Positions 8,867 to 17,921 of a DNA stretch of 64,000 nt are shown here, one piece after another; within the stretch, counting starts at the first letter, position 1; each line of letters opens with the position of its first letter. Position numbers and translations under genes: made by a program. The notes under the pieces were generated by a model. That model did no database searches. It saw nothing but the letters and a program-made list of their open reading frames with translations, and was not told the DNA's origin. The DNA lies in contig NZ_JXOK01000010.1 in NCBI RefSeq assembly GCF_000830505.1, positions 19,794 to 83,793 on the forward strand. Reading direction: 5' to 3'. The stretch is from Vibrio mytili (GTDB taxonomy: Bacteria; Pseudomonadota; Gammaproteobacteria; Enterobacterales; Vibrionaceae).

Positions 8867-9712
8867 ATGATTTTTCATGAGTATTCCTTAATCTTCTTCA
8901 CTGTACTGGCGCAAACGGCTGTTGGTGCATATCTGCTCGTGAGTGCGCGGTCTTTGGCACTCGGGTTCGATGACAAGAAAATTAACAGCTATAAAGTGCC
9001 GATGTTTGCATTATGGGCAATCATGGGTATTGGCTTTCTGTTTTCTATCACGCATCTGGGTTCTCCTTTACGTGCATTTAACTCGTTTAATCAACTGGGT
9101 TCGGCGTGGCTATCCAATGAAGTGTTCTTTGGGGCTGCTTTCTTTGCGGTTGGTGGCTTACAGTGGCTGCTTTCTGTATTGAAAGTGGGCGGAACTGCTA
9201 TCCAAAAAGCATTGATGGTTGTGGCGATGGTTCTGGGGTGTATCTTTATGTATGCGATGGTTAACGTCTACATGATTAATACTGTCCCTACGTGGTTCAA
9301 TATTTACACGCCGTTAAGCTTTGTTATGACAATGGCTGTGTGTGGCTTATTGTTATCACAGTTGGTTATTGTTGCTGCAAATGACAGCCGTTTCGCGGTA
9401 GATCGTAACATCATCATGTTCGCAGTTGTCGCCGTTGCAATCAGTCTGGCGGTGACAGTGGGTAAAATGAACCTTGTTGGTGATATTCAAAGCTCGATCG
9501 TTAAAGCCTCTGATTTGGTTGATGGCCTTGGAAGTTATCTCAGTGTTCAAGTGTTGTTGCTGTTGGCGGGGCTGCTCATTTGGGTGCTTCCAATGATCAA
9601 CAAAACCGCTGTCAATCCGATTAACTTAACCGTCGCATTGGTACTGATTATCGCTTCGGAGTTAATTGGTCGTGGATTATTTTATAGTTTGCACATGACG
9701 TCTGGTTTATAG
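8867..9712 (+). CDS. dmsC: Dimethyl sulfoxide reductase membrane anchor subunit C
   Basis: An integral inner-membrane protein of 281 residues with about eight hydrophobic segments, close to the 287 of E. coli DmsC. It anchors DmsAB and oxidises menaquinol. The ATG at 8867 is preceded by AGGAGGTG and gives the family N-terminus MIFHEYSLIFFTVL. The in-frame extension to 8810 lies inside dmsB and is rejected. GIGFLFSITHLGSPLRAFN near residue 48 matches the conserved family segment with the quinol-site histidine. A strong terminator follows. Confidence 0.93.
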   Translation: MIFHEYSLIFFTVLAQTAVGAYLLVSARSLALGFDDKKINSYKVPMFALWAIMGIGFLFSITHLGSPLRAFNSFNQLGSAWLSNEVFFGAAFFAVGGLQWLLSVLKVGGTAIQKALMVVAMVLGCIFMYAMVNVYMINTVPTWFNIYTPLSFVMTMAVCGLLLSQLVIVAANDSRFAVDRNIIMFAVVAVAISLAVTVGKMNLVGDIQSSIVKASDLVDGLGSYLSVQVLLLLAGLLIWVLPMINKTAVNPINLTVALVLIIASELIGRGLFYSLHMTSGL

Positions 9713-9762
9713 CCAAGAGCCGTGTCTCGCTAAGACAAATAGCCAGTTCCAATGTTTTGAAC

Positions 9763-9794
9763 AATCCCTCGACGTTGAAATCGAGGGATTTTTT
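9763..9794 (+). terminator. Rho-independent terminator of dmsABC
   Basis: A perfect 10-bp stem (9763-9772 with 9781-9790), an 8-nt loop and a six-T run, 50 nt after the dmsC stop. Confidence 0.9.
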
Positions 9795-10195
9795 ATGAAC
9801 GGATGGGTTTATTATCAAAGTTCCTCTGCCTTCTTTGGCATGCCTGTGCACTATTTTTGTGCGTCTAGTTAGACCTAGTTATAAGATTCCGCTTCCTTTC
9901 TTTCCTCTTTGTGAGCTTAGTCTCAGCATCACGTTATTGATCTTCGTTTTGTCGCAAATGCACAAGTATGTGGCGCAATGCTGCATATGTGTGCATTACT
10001 TGAGCGTTATTCTCCGACAGGAAAGCCATACAAAAACACACCAGTTAGTCGCTGTTGGTTTGGTTTAAGTTGTTGTTAAAAAAGATATTCTTTATTTAGC
10101 TGAGGATGAGACTTTTTACCACATTAAACTACCATTGTTGATTTGATTGGTCATGGAACCACCAAAACTATAATAAGCCTCAACAAGGAGACGTT
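9795..10195 (+). promoter_or_regulatory. fdhA upstream region: CRP-like site, TGTCGCAAAT motif and inverted repeat
   Basis: No gene is seen in these 401 nt. A CRP-like site lies at 9910-9925 (TGTGA-N6-TCTCA, 9 of 10 key bases). The motif TGTCGCAAAT at 9950-9959 recurs before betaine-catabolism genes in this window. It overlaps one arm of an AATGCACA/TGTGCATT inverted repeat (9957-9964 and 9990-9997). The sites are candidates by eye only. Confidence 0.4.
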
Positions 10196-11398
10196 ATGTC
10201 CTACGAAAAATCGAACCGCGCCGTTGTTTACAAAGGCCCGGGCAAAGTTGCTGTCGAGTCTATCCCTTATCCGGAACTGGCGTTGGGCAACCGTAAGTGT
10301 GAGCACGGTGTTATTCTGAAAGTACTCACCACAAACATCTGTGGTAGTGATCAGCATATGGTTCGTGGGCGTACGACGGCAGAAGAAGGTCTCGTACTCG
10401 GCCACGAAATTACGGGCATTATCTTAGAAAAAGGTCGTGACGTTGAATTTGTTGATGTCGGCGATATTGTTTCGGTGCCATTTAACATTGCTTGTGGTCG
10501 TTGTCGTAACTGTAAATCTGGTATGACGGGAATTTGCTTGAATGTAAACCCAGCACGTCCAGGTGCCGCATACGGCTATGTTGACATGGGCGGGTGGGTC
10601 GGTGGCCAGTCTGAGTACGTGATGGTGCCATACGCAGACTTTAACCTTCTTAAATTCCCAGACCCAGATCAAGCGAGAGAGAAAATACAAGATTTGACTT
10701 TGTTGTCAGATATCTTCCCAACTGGATTTCACGGTTGTGTTACCGCAGGCGTTGGCCCGGGTTCAACAGTATACATTGCGGGAGCTGGTCCCGTTGGTTT
10801 GGCTGCAGCAGTATCGGCACAGCTTCTAGGCGCAGCGTGTGTCATCGTTGGTGATATGATTCCAGATCGGTTAGAGCAAGCACGTAGTTTTGGTTGTGAA
10901 ACGATTGACCTACGTGAAGACGGCAGCATGGAAGACAAGATTGAAGCGATTCTAAATGAGCGAGAAGTCGATTGTTTTGTTGATTGTGTTGGTTTTGAAG
11001 CGCACGGCTGTGGGTGTGGCGGACACACGAAAGAGGCACCAGCAACCGTACTAAACTCGGCGATGCAAGTAACACGTGCTGGTGGTTCTATCGGTATCCC
11101 TGGCCTTTATGTAACCGACGATCCAGGTGCAGAAGATGAAGCAGCGAAAGTCGGTGCTCTGAGCATGCGCTTTGGTCTTGGCTGGGCTAAATCGCACTCC
11201 TTCCACACGGGCCAGTGTCCAGTGATGAAGTACCACCGCGGACTGATGCAATCCATCTTGTTTGATAAAGTGAAAATTGCAGATGCGGTTAATGTTCAAA
11301 TGATTTCGCTTGATCAAGCGCCGCAAGGTTATGCCGACTTTGATGGTGGTGCAGCGAAGAAATTTGTTATTGATCCGCATGGTGAGTTCAAGTCTTAA
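10196..11398 (+). CDS. fdhA: Glutathione-independent formaldehyde dehydrogenase
   Basis: Zinc-dependent, NAD-binding medium-chain dehydrogenase that oxidises formaldehyde to formate without a thiol cofactor. The length (400 residues) and sequence match the Pseudomonas fdhA type. Catalytic zinc ligands are Cys49 in NICGSDQH and His70 in LGHE. The structural zinc loop is CGRCRNCKSGMTGIC near 100. The GAGPVGLAA nucleotide fold is near 195, and the family-specific Cys-rich insert (HGCGCGGH) is near 265. A strong AAGGAG site precedes the start. It is not linked physically to the betaine locus 10 kb away. Its likely job is removing formaldehyde made there by GbcAB and DgcAB, as fdhA does in Pseudomonas. 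Confidence 0.93.
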   Translation: MSYEKSNRAVVYKGPGKVAVESIPYPELALGNRKCEHGVILKVLTTNICGSDQHMVRGRTTAEEGLVLGHEITGIILEKGRDVEFVDVGDIVSVPFNIACGRCRNCKSGMTGICLNVNPARPGAAYGYVDMGGWVGGQSEYVMVPYADFNLLKFPDPDQAREKIQDLTLLSDIFPTGFHGCVTAGVGPGSTVYIAGAGPVGLAAAVSAQLLGAACVIVGDMIPDRLEQARSFGCETIDLREDGSMEDKIEAILNEREVDCFVDCVGFEAHGCGCGGHTKEAPATVLNSAMQVTRAGGSIGIPGLYVTDDPGAEDEAAKVGALSMRFGLGWAKSHSFHTGQCPVMKYHRGLMQSILFDKVKIADAVNVQMISLDQAPQGYADFDGGAAKKFVIDPHGEFKS

Positions 11399-11409
11399 TT
11401 GGAATAAAG

Positions 11410-11445
11410 TACCCAAATGGCCACGTAATACTGGTCATTTGGGTA
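11410..11445. repeat. TACCCAAATG inverted repeat after fdhA
   Basis: TACCCAAATG (11410-11419) and CATTTGGGTA (11436-11445) form a perfect 10-bp stem just after the fdhA stop. There is no T run, so it may be a repeat element or RNA-stabilising hairpin rather than a terminator. Confidence 0.6.
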
Positions 11446-11522
11446 TAGCCGCAAAATGCTTGCTTCAATTCGCCATTTGAGTATATTTACCCGTCTAATA
11501 GAAGCACTTACTTAGGTAACCA

Positions 11523-12458
11523 ATGGATCTTGCGAGTAGACTCGAGTTGTTGCTAGAAGTTTCACAACAGGGCTCTTTTGCTCAAGCAGCGGATAAGCGT
11601 GGTATTGACCGCTCTGTACTTTCTAAGCAGATTAGAAAGCTTGAAGAATCGTTGGGTGTTAGATTATTGAATCGCTCAACTCGTTCCTTATCACTGACGC
11701 CTGCGGGAGAGGAGATCGTCAAGCAAGCTCAGCACGTAAGAGATGCGTTAGACAAAACTCGTCAGTTGGCTGATACTTTCAGCGATACGCCCCGAGGTAA
11801 CCTTAAAATCTCCTGCACAACACTTTTTGGAAGAAGGTATCTTAAAGATTGTGCTGTTAATTTTCTTAAAAAATACCCGCAAGTTACGGTAGAAATAGTT
11901 CTGGAAGGCCGAAACGTCGATTTGATTGGTGAGCGCTATGACGTTGCATTTAGGATTGGCAGTCCGAAGGATTCTAATTTAGTCGCAAAAAAACTTGCAA
12001 ATCATCAGTTACTACTACTCGCATCAAAAGAGTTTGTTGCTAATTACGGTTATCCAGAAACGCCTGAAGATCTCGCTGCATTACCAGCGGTGATTTATTC
12101 GAATAGTTCTTATCAAATGAACAAAGTCCGGCTATCACCGATTCATGATAATGAGGATAGGGATGAAGAGACCGTTACGATTACAGCGAAAGGACGTTAT
12201 CACGTTAACGAAGTTGAACTATTAATGCATGGAGCGCAATCTGGGTTGGGCTATGCTATTGTCGGTCAACTTATGCTCACCAAAAGTATTGATGAAATGG
12301 GCTTAATCAGGTTATTGCCTGATTACAAAATTGCTTACTCCGGTGGTCTATATGCGCTCTATCCACATCGCAATCCCCCACCATTAGTCAAGTTGTTTAT
12401 TGAAACTGTAGAGCAAACTATTGGCAGTCCAGCTATTTGGGAAAGCTATACGACATAA
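11523..12458 (+). CDS. LysR family transcriptional regulator
   Basis: A 311-residue regulator. The N-terminal winged HTH (GSFAQAADKRGIDRSVLSKQ near residue 18, then LGVRLLNRSTRSLSLTPAG) is followed by a two-lobed effector-binding domain starting near residue 90 (GNLKISCTTLFG). It belongs to the CrgA/YhjC-like branch by general appearance. It lies between fdhA and an unrelated small gene, and its target is unknown. LysR proteins control dgcN-dgcA in some marine bacteria, but this gene is 2.5 kb from the dgcN-like gene and not divergent from it, so no assignment is made. Confidence 0.88.
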   Translation: MDLASRLELLLEVSQQGSFAQAADKRGIDRSVLSKQIRKLEESLGVRLLNRSTRSLSLTPAGEEIVKQAQHVRDALDKTRQLADTFSDTPRGNLKISCTTLFGRRYLKDCAVNFLKKYPQVTVEIVLEGRNVDLIGERYDVAFRIGSPKDSNLVAKKLANHQLLLLASKEFVANYGYPETPEDLAALPAVIYSNSSYQMNKVRLSPIHDNEDRDEETVTITAKGRYHVNEVELLMHGAQSGLGYAIVGQLMLTKSIDEMGLIRLLPDYKIAYSGGLYALYPHRNPPPLVKLFIETVEQTIGSPAIWESYTT

Positions 12459-12538
12459 AATGTTGATGAGTATTTTTTAAGCGGTGGGTATAGGGGCGAT
12501 CCATTCCCCCCAGATTTATTCCTTAAAATGCAGATATC

Positions 12539-12880
12539 TTAGTCGTTAGATCTCATTGCATCAAAGTGGTAATCGACATTCAGAATTGCTCGATATTGAA
12601 TATCGTCACGAGCATAAGCAACTTCTTCAATCACAACGTTGCTATCGTCAATATTGACATCATGAACATTCGTATAGGTAAATAGGCCCAGCTTGGCTCT
12701 TAGCTCTGAACTCGACATATTTTGTAGTGATTCTGATAGATTAAAGCCCGCATCTAACGCTTGCTCTTTACTCTGGAATGTACCTAAGTCCACATTTTTT
12801 TGCTCTGTAAGTGTGATGTTTGAAGCAAATGCAGACGAAGTCATAATGATGCTTGCAGTCAATAAAGCTAACTTTTTCAT
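12539..12880 (-). CDS. Small secreted protein, DUF3316-like
   Basis: A 113-residue protein with a clear signal peptide (MKKLALLTASIIMTSSAFAS), so a periplasmic product of about 93 residues. The C-terminus (DDIQYRAILNVDYHFDA) has the repeated Y/V strand pattern of a small periplasmic family common in vibrios that I associate with DUF3316. The function is unknown. It is downstream of alr on the same strand but 205 nt away with a hairpin between them, so it is probably a separate transcript. Confidence 0.7.
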   Translation of the reverse strand: MKKLALLTASIIMTSSAFASNITLTEQKNVDLGTFQSKEQALDAGFNLSESLQNMSSSELRAKLGLFTYTNVHDVNIDDSNVVIEEVAYARDDIQYRAILNVDYHFDAMRSND

Positions 12881-12991
12881 AGTAAAACCTTTCTTTCTCT
12901 ATTTAATTATATCTAGATAGGTGTCTATCTCGTTTTGTTGTGATTATTATGGTTTTTTATGCTGGTTAGATAAAGATAAGAAACAGAATTT

Positions 12992-13026
12992 CACTATGGG
13001 CGATTTGGCACCAATCACCCATAGTG
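12992..13026 (-). terminator. Hairpin after alr
   Basis: CACTATGGG-C-GATT and its complement form a 15-bp stem with one bulge and one mismatch, 60 nt beyond the alr stop. The T run is weak, so it may be a terminator or a stabilising hairpin. Confidence 0.55.
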
Positions 13027-13085
13027 CATAAAGAAAGACAGGCGTTAGAGTGGCTATTCGGGCATGTACTATCTATCTCAGCGCA

Positions 13086-14168
13086 TCAAATTGTAGGCAG
13101 ATAGGTTTTGAAGACACGTTTAGTGAGTTTAATGATGAGCTCGTAAGGGATGGTGTTTATGTGCCTGGCAACCCGCTCAATGGGCAAGTTTTCACCCCAA
13201 AACTCGACAGCATCACCGACTTTATCCTGAGCCTCCGGACCTAAGTCTACGGTAATCATATCCATAGAAACCCGACCAGCAATCGGAACCGTTCTCCCAT
13301 TAATATAAACAGGCGTTCCCTCGGGGGCACTTCTGGGGAAACCGTCACCATAGCCCATCGCGATAACACCGATATAAGTATCTCGCTGTGACGTCCATGC
13401 TTCACTATATCCGACGGGTTGGTTTGCCTTATGTTTACGAACCGCTATTAGTTTTGATTTCAGCGTCATGGCAGGCTGCAAACCGTGTTGTTGGCCTGTC
13501 TCATTTTCGTTAGGGCAGATGCCGTAGAGTGAGATGCCTGTCCTTACATAATCCAAGTGCGAGTCTGGCCAATACAAAAGACCTGCTGAATTTGCCAACG
13601 TTTTGGGACCAGAGTATTTCTCGGTTTGGGTAAGAAATAGATCTATCTGTTTAGGGGTTGAATTAGATGAAAGATCATCCGCATTACTAAAGTGGCTCAT
13701 AAAACCCACTGGCCCTAATATTTTTCCTGTTGCGTCTAGCTTCGCCACATAGTTTTGAAGCTCTTCTGGCTGAATGCCGATTCGGTGCATACCGGTATCG
13801 ATCTTTAACCAAACGGCAATCCCTTTGCTAATCTCTGCGTGCTTGAGATCGTCAAGTTGTTCTTCACAATGAATGACAGTATGGAAGCCTTCACGAGCAG
13901 CTAGTTCAAGGTCCGACTTACAAAAGCAGCCTTCAAGCAGCAAAATGGGTTGTTGGATGCCTACGTTTTTCAGTTCAAGTGCTTCGTCGATTCGAGCAAC
14001 CGCAAACATATCCGCTTGAGGGAGTGACTGCGCTGTTTTAACGGCATTGTGGCCGTAAGCATCCCCCTTTATAACAGCAATTACGGATTTATCATTAGAC
14101 TTGCTTTTAAGTACATCGTAATTCTTGCTTAGAGCATTTAAATTAATCACTGCTTCTGCCGTGATCAT
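13086..14168 (-). CDS. alr: Alanine racemase
   Basis: PLP enzyme that interconverts L- and D-alanine. The chosen ATG (14168) is preceded by AAAGGA at good spacing and yields 360 residues, against 359 in E. coli. The frame stays open to 14333, so a longer form starting at the Met of MENLQQF (14231) is possible. The PLP lysine is Lys34 in AVIKGDAYGHN, where most alanine racemases have NAYGHG. The second catalytic tyrosine is in VGYSEAW, and MDMITVDLG is the usual dimer-site segment. It is divergent, across 818 nt, from the dgcN-dgcA-dat operon. A broad-spectrum racemase is an alternative, but the exported signal typical of that group is not evident. Confidence 0.88.
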   Translation of the reverse strand: MITAEAVINLNALSKNYDVLKSKSNDKSVIAVIKGDAYGHNAVKTAQSLPQADMFAVARIDEALELKNVGIQQPILLLEGCFCKSDLELAAREGFHTVIHCEEQLDDLKHAEISKGIAVWLKIDTGMHRIGIQPEELQNYVAKLDATGKILGPVGFMSHFSNADDLSSNSTPKQIDLFLTQTEKYSGPKTLANSAGLLYWPDSHLDYVRTGISLYGICPNENETGQQHGLQPAMTLKSKLIAVRKHKANQPVGYSEAWTSQRDTYIGVIAMGYGDGFPRSAPEGTPVYINGRTVPIAGRVSMDMITVDLGPEAQDKVGDAVEFWGENLPIERVARHINTIPYELIIKLTKRVFKTYLPTI

Positions 14169-14986
14169 AGAATCCTTTCTAGAGTGCTCACAAAGCGGAG
14201 ATTGACTCGTAAACTGTTGCAAATTTTCCATATTTAGTTTTCCAGATATATGTGTGCTTATTCCCTTCAGCAATATATATACCATATGGAATTTAATAAC
14301 GGCACTGGATATTTTGCGATGAATTACTTCCAAATATGGTTTAATCTTTTGTTTTGGATTTCGTAGGTTTGGTCAGGAATACTTTCTTATTTTTGCGAAT
14401 TTATATTCTAAATATTTTTCTTTTTATAGAATTTTAATCTTCTTTGTTTTTTTTGAACTTGGGCGTTGTTACCTGTTTTTCTTCACAGGCATTAGATTTT
14501 CGTTAATATTTTGCACTAAAATGGGGTGTTTTGATTTAAAGTTGTGCAATAAAGGTCGTTGAAATCACTTTTTGATCAAAGTGAGACGAAAACTGGCTAA
14601 TAAATTTGGTTGAAGTGTAAATGGTGATAATCACTATATAGATGGTTTTTTTTGAAGCAAATGACCAATCTGTCGGCGTGAGCGTGTTTTTGTTAAGGTT
14701 TGTAATTACCGATACGGTAACACAATCTATCGAATGTCCTATTTTAGATTTGTTATAAATATTGTAATCCCTGTATTTATTGGACTATTTGACTTTTTTG
14801 TCTTATGGCTGATCTGTCGAGTTTTTTAGTTGATTTTAAAGCCTGATGGGCTCAAATTTCGCAAATATAAAGTAATTTTGATTATTCTTTCCATAAAGTG
14901 CTAACAAGTTGTCACGAATTTTGCACTGTAATTTAATGTGACGCTAATATTAATAGCTGGATATACATTTAAGGAGTAAAAGCAAG
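14169..14986. promoter_or_regulatory. Long AT-rich divergent region between alr and the D-glutamate operon
   Basis: 818 nt without a convincing gene, strongly AT-rich, with many T tracts between 14340 and 14900. This is the kind of DNA often bound by H-NS. The only clear element is the TAAGGAGT ribosome site 9 nt before the 14987 start. I see no recognisable operator. Confidence 0.4.
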
Positions 14987-15991
14987 ATGGAACTGAGACA
15001 GCCATATTTATTATTTTTAGGGGATGCCGCAGACGCTTTAGCAGCAAAAGTTGCGCAAGGTATACAGGCATGGCGTCCCGAATACTGCGTTGGTCAATTG
15101 CGCCTTGAAGGTTGTAATGCCGATGTGGGCCTTGATGATTTGAATGTCGCACAAGCGGTCGAAGCAGGTGCTAAAACGTTAGTTATCGGTGTTGCTAACC
15201 GAGGTGGTGTTATTTCTGAGAAGTGGGTTTCCGTGCTTATTGAAGCACTAGAATTAGGAATGGATATCGCCGCTGGGTTACATAATAAGCTGAATGACAT
15301 CCCTGAACTGGTAGAGTGCGCGAACCAACACGGTCGTCGACTTTTTGATGTGCGATATCCAACACAGGTTTATCCTGTCGCTAACGGTGTCAAACGTTCT
15401 GGTAAACGATTACTGACCGTTGGAACGGACTGTTCTGTGGGTAAAATGTATACGTCTCTTGCGATAGAAAAAGAAATGAAAGCGCGCGGGATGGACGTCG
15501 ATTTTCGTGCAACGGGCCAGACCGGAATTTTAATTACTGGGACGGGGGTTAGCGCGGACTGTGTTGTAGCTGACTTTATTGCTGGGGCAATCGAAACCAT
15601 TACACCAGAAAACGATCCGCAGCATTGGGATGTAGTTGAAGGCCAAGGTTCTCTTTTTCACGCCTCGTTTGCGGGTGTTACCACGGGTTTGATTCATGGC
15701 GCCCAAGCCGATGCGCTAGTTTTATGTCACGAGCCAACCCGTACTCATATGCGCGGCTTACCAAGCTATCCATTGCCCGATCTTAAAACATGTATCGACG
15801 CCAATATTGCAACAGCTAAGCTCACCAACCCGAGCGTTCAGTTTGTTGGGGTATCTATAAATACATCTGGCTTAGGCGAAAATGAAGCGATGGAATACAT
15901 GGATAAAGTCGAGTCAGAGCTCGGTTTACCTGTGGTCGATCCTTTCCGTCAAGGTGTGGCGCGTATTGTCGATAAATTAACGGAGATATAA
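14987..15991 (+). CDS. dgcN: DgcN-like N-acetyltransferase (DUF1611 family)
   Basis: A 334-residue DUF1611 protein. The N-terminal Rossmann-like domain (AKTLVIGVANRGG near 62) is followed by a C-terminal P-loop-like domain with GTDCSVGKM at residues 146-154. Members located before an N-acetyl-D-glutamate racemase act as the N-acetyltransferase of a D-glutamate catabolic route in marine bacteria (DgcN-DgcA). Here the stop codon overlaps the start of that racemase gene (TAATG), so the pairing is direct. The product of the pair would be N-acetyl-L-glutamate from D-glutamate. The function is assigned from family plus context, not from an active-site match. Confidence 0.82.
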   Translation: MELRQPYLLFLGDAADALAAKVAQGIQAWRPEYCVGQLRLEGCNADVGLDDLNVAQAVEAGAKTLVIGVANRGGVISEKWVSVLIEALELGMDIAAGLHNKLNDIPELVECANQHGRRLFDVRYPTQVYPVANGVKRSGKRLLTVGTDCSVGKMYTSLAIEKEMKARGMDVDFRATGQTGILITGTGVSADCVVADFIAGAIETITPENDPQHWDVVEGQGSLFHASFAGVTTGLIHGAQADALVLCHEPTRTHMRGLPSYPLPDLKTCIDANIATAKLTNPSVQFVGVSINTSGLGENEAMEYMDKVESELGLPVVDPFRQGVARIVDKLTEI

Positions 15992-16965
15992 TGAAGGTTA
16001 ATCTCTATACCAAAAGTTGGCCTATTCGCGGAAGTTTTACGATTTCCCGAGGCAGTAAAACTCACGCTGAGACGATTATCGTGGAAATTGAGCATCATGG
16101 CGTTAAAGGACGAGGTGAGTGCGTTCCCTATGGTCGATATGGTGAATCAATAAATAGTGTTTTAGAACAGATTCAAGGTGTAGTGACAGCAATCGAAGTG
16201 GGTATAAGCCGGGAGGCTTTACAGTCTTTACTCCCTTCTGGTGCGGCACGGAATGCGGTGGATTGTGCTCTATGGGACCTAGATTGCAAACTAAGTGGTG
16301 AATCCATCTGGAACAAAACCGGTTTGGACCCCCAAACCTTAACGACGGCGTATACGCTTTCCCTAGACACGCCAGAAAGCATGGAAAAAGCCGCCATAAA
16401 ACACTCGCATCGACCACTGCTTAAGTTGAAGTTAGGTGGTCCGGAAGATTTGGCGCGAGTACAGGCAGTGCGTCGTGGCGCTCCCAATTCAGAGATTATT
16501 CTGGATGCCAATGAGGCGTGGACGGTCGAGACTTATCAGCGGTTAATTCCAGAGCTTTTGACGCTAAACGTCTCTATGATTGAACAGCCTTTCCATGCAG
16601 ATGAACACCATGTACTTGATGGATTAGAACGGCCAATTACCATTTGTGCCGATGAATCGTGCCATGATCAAGCAAGCCTTAAACATGTTATTGGTCGATA
16701 CGACATGATTAACATCAAGCTCGATAAAACCGGTGGTTTGACAGAAGCTTTGGCGCTTAAAGCGAAGGCCGAAGCGGCGGGGTTACGTGTTATGGTCGGC
16801 TGTATGGTGGCATCGTCATTGAGCATGGCTCCCGCATTTGTTGTGGCTCAAGGGGCCGAGGTTGTGGATTTAGATGGCCCGCTATTGCTGAGTGAAGACA
16901 TTGAGCACGGCTTTGAATTTGACAACAATTCTATGCTGCCTTTCCGCAGTGAATTGTGGGGATAG
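15991..16965 (+). CDS. dgcA: N-acetyl-D-glutamate racemase DgcA (enolase superfamily, dipeptide epimerase-like)
   Basis: A 324-residue enolase-superfamily protein. The catalytic lysines are KLKL (Lys145 and Lys147) and Lys243 in NIKLDKTGG. Metal ligands are Asp172 in LDANEA, Glu198 in MIEQP and Asp221 in CADES. The capping N-terminal domain precedes the barrel. These residues match L-Ala-D/L-Glu epimerase-like members, but the tight coupling to the DUF1611 gene points to the N-acetyl-D-Glu racemase DgcA. A dipeptide epimerase acting on murein peptides remains the alternative. The symbol dgcA is also used for the unrelated dimethylglycine gene at 23.1 kb in this same window. Confidence 0.8.
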   Translation: MKVNLYTKSWPIRGSFTISRGSKTHAETIIVEIEHHGVKGRGECVPYGRYGESINSVLEQIQGVVTAIEVGISREALQSLLPSGAARNAVDCALWDLDCKLSGESIWNKTGLDPQTLTTAYTLSLDTPESMEKAAIKHSHRPLLKLKLGGPEDLARVQAVRRGAPNSEIILDANEAWTVETYQRLIPELLTLNVSMIEQPFHADEHHVLDGLERPITICADESCHDQASLKHVIGRYDMINIKLDKTGGLTEALALKAKAEAAGLRVMVGCMVASSLSMAPAFVVAQGAEVVDLDGPLLLSEDIEHGFEFDNNSMLPFRSELWG

Positions 16966-16975
16966 GGGAACGACA

Positions 16976-17833
16976 ATGGAACGTATCGTATATCTCAATG
17001 GAGACTATATTGTTGAAAGTGAAGCGAAAGTTTCAGTATTCGATAGAGGGTTTCTTTTCGCCGATGCAGTGTATGAAGTCACTGCGGTATTAGATGGCAA
17101 ACAAATCGACCTTGAAGGTCACCTCGCTCGTTTAGAGCGTTCTTCTAAGGAACTTGGAATAAAGATGCCAGTCACTTCTGAAGAGCTTATTCATATTCAG
17201 CGAGAACTGATTGCGAGAAATGGCTTAGTAGAAGGCGGTATTTATCTTCAGTTAACGCGCGGTGACGAAGGTGACCGAGATTTTTCATACAGTGAAGCGA
17301 TTGAGCCTACCTTGGTTCTATTTACTCAGTCTCGCAATCTGATCAACAGTCCTAAAACTCAAACGGGCATCAAAGTCATTTCGTTTGAAGACATTCGCTG
17401 GGGCAGACGTGATATTAAGACCACCAGTTTGCTGCCTGCGTGCATGGCGAAACATGCTGCACACGCTGCGGGTGCCGAGGATGTTTGGCTAATTGAAGAT
17501 GGCTACGTGACGGAAGGTGGCTCTAGTAATGCTTATATTGTGACTCAAGATGATGTGTTAGTGACCCGTCCTCTGAGCAACGATATTTTGCACGGCATTA
17601 CGCGTGCATCCTTGATGAAACTAGCCGAAGAGTTGAATTTGTCTATCGAAGAGCGTTACTTCACCATTAATGAAGCTTATCAAGCGAAAGAGGCATTTAT
17701 TAGCTCTGCCACTACGTTTGTCTGGCCAGTGGTCAGAATTGATGATAAGCCTATTGGAGAAGGGGCTCCTGGCCCAATAGCACTAAACTTACGCGAGATT
17801 TACATCAAAACGGCAAGAGAGTTAGCGGTGTAG
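16976..17833 (+). CDS. dat: D-amino-acid aminotransferase
   Basis: Fold-type IV PLP transaminase of 285 residues. The start at 16976 follows GGGGAA and gives the family N-terminus MERIVYLNGDY. The PLP lysine is Lys148 in DIKTTSLLP. The Glu of VTEGGSSN near 180 and the GITRASL segment near 210 are the cofactor-phosphate region. The family exchanges the amino group between D-alanine (or other D-amino acids) and 2-oxoglutarate, giving D-glutamate. It sits 10 nt after dgcA, so it could feed D-glutamate into DgcN/DgcA. A branched-chain transaminase is less likely because of the LFADAVYEV N-terminal pattern. Confidence 0.85.
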   Translation: MERIVYLNGDYIVESEAKVSVFDRGFLFADAVYEVTAVLDGKQIDLEGHLARLERSSKELGIKMPVTSEELIHIQRELIARNGLVEGGIYLQLTRGDEGDRDFSYSEAIEPTLVLFTQSRNLINSPKTQTGIKVISFEDIRWGRRDIKTTSLLPACMAKHAAHAAGAEDVWLIEDGYVTEGGSSNAYIVTQDDVLVTRPLSNDILHGITRASLMKLAEELNLSIEERYFTINEAYQAKEAFISSATTFVWPVVRIDDKPIGEGAPGPIALNLREIYIKTARELAV

Positions 17834-17861
17834 AGTTCGAATGAAAGGTTAACCATTAAAT

Positions 17862-17894
17862 GGTCACTGTTTTGCGCAGTGACCGTTTTTTTTT
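17862..17894 (+). terminator. Terminator of dgcN-dgcA-dat
   Basis: GGTCACTG (17862-17869) pairs perfectly with CAGTGACC (17877-17884), followed by a nine-T run, 28 nt after the dat stop. Confidence 0.92.
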
Positions 17895-17921
17895 GCTCTC
17901 TGCAATCCATCGAGATGATGT

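Noticed and set aside
10196..11398. Formaldehyde dismutase instead of dehydrogenase
   Set aside because: The families are very close, but context of betaine degradation favours the dehydrogenase.
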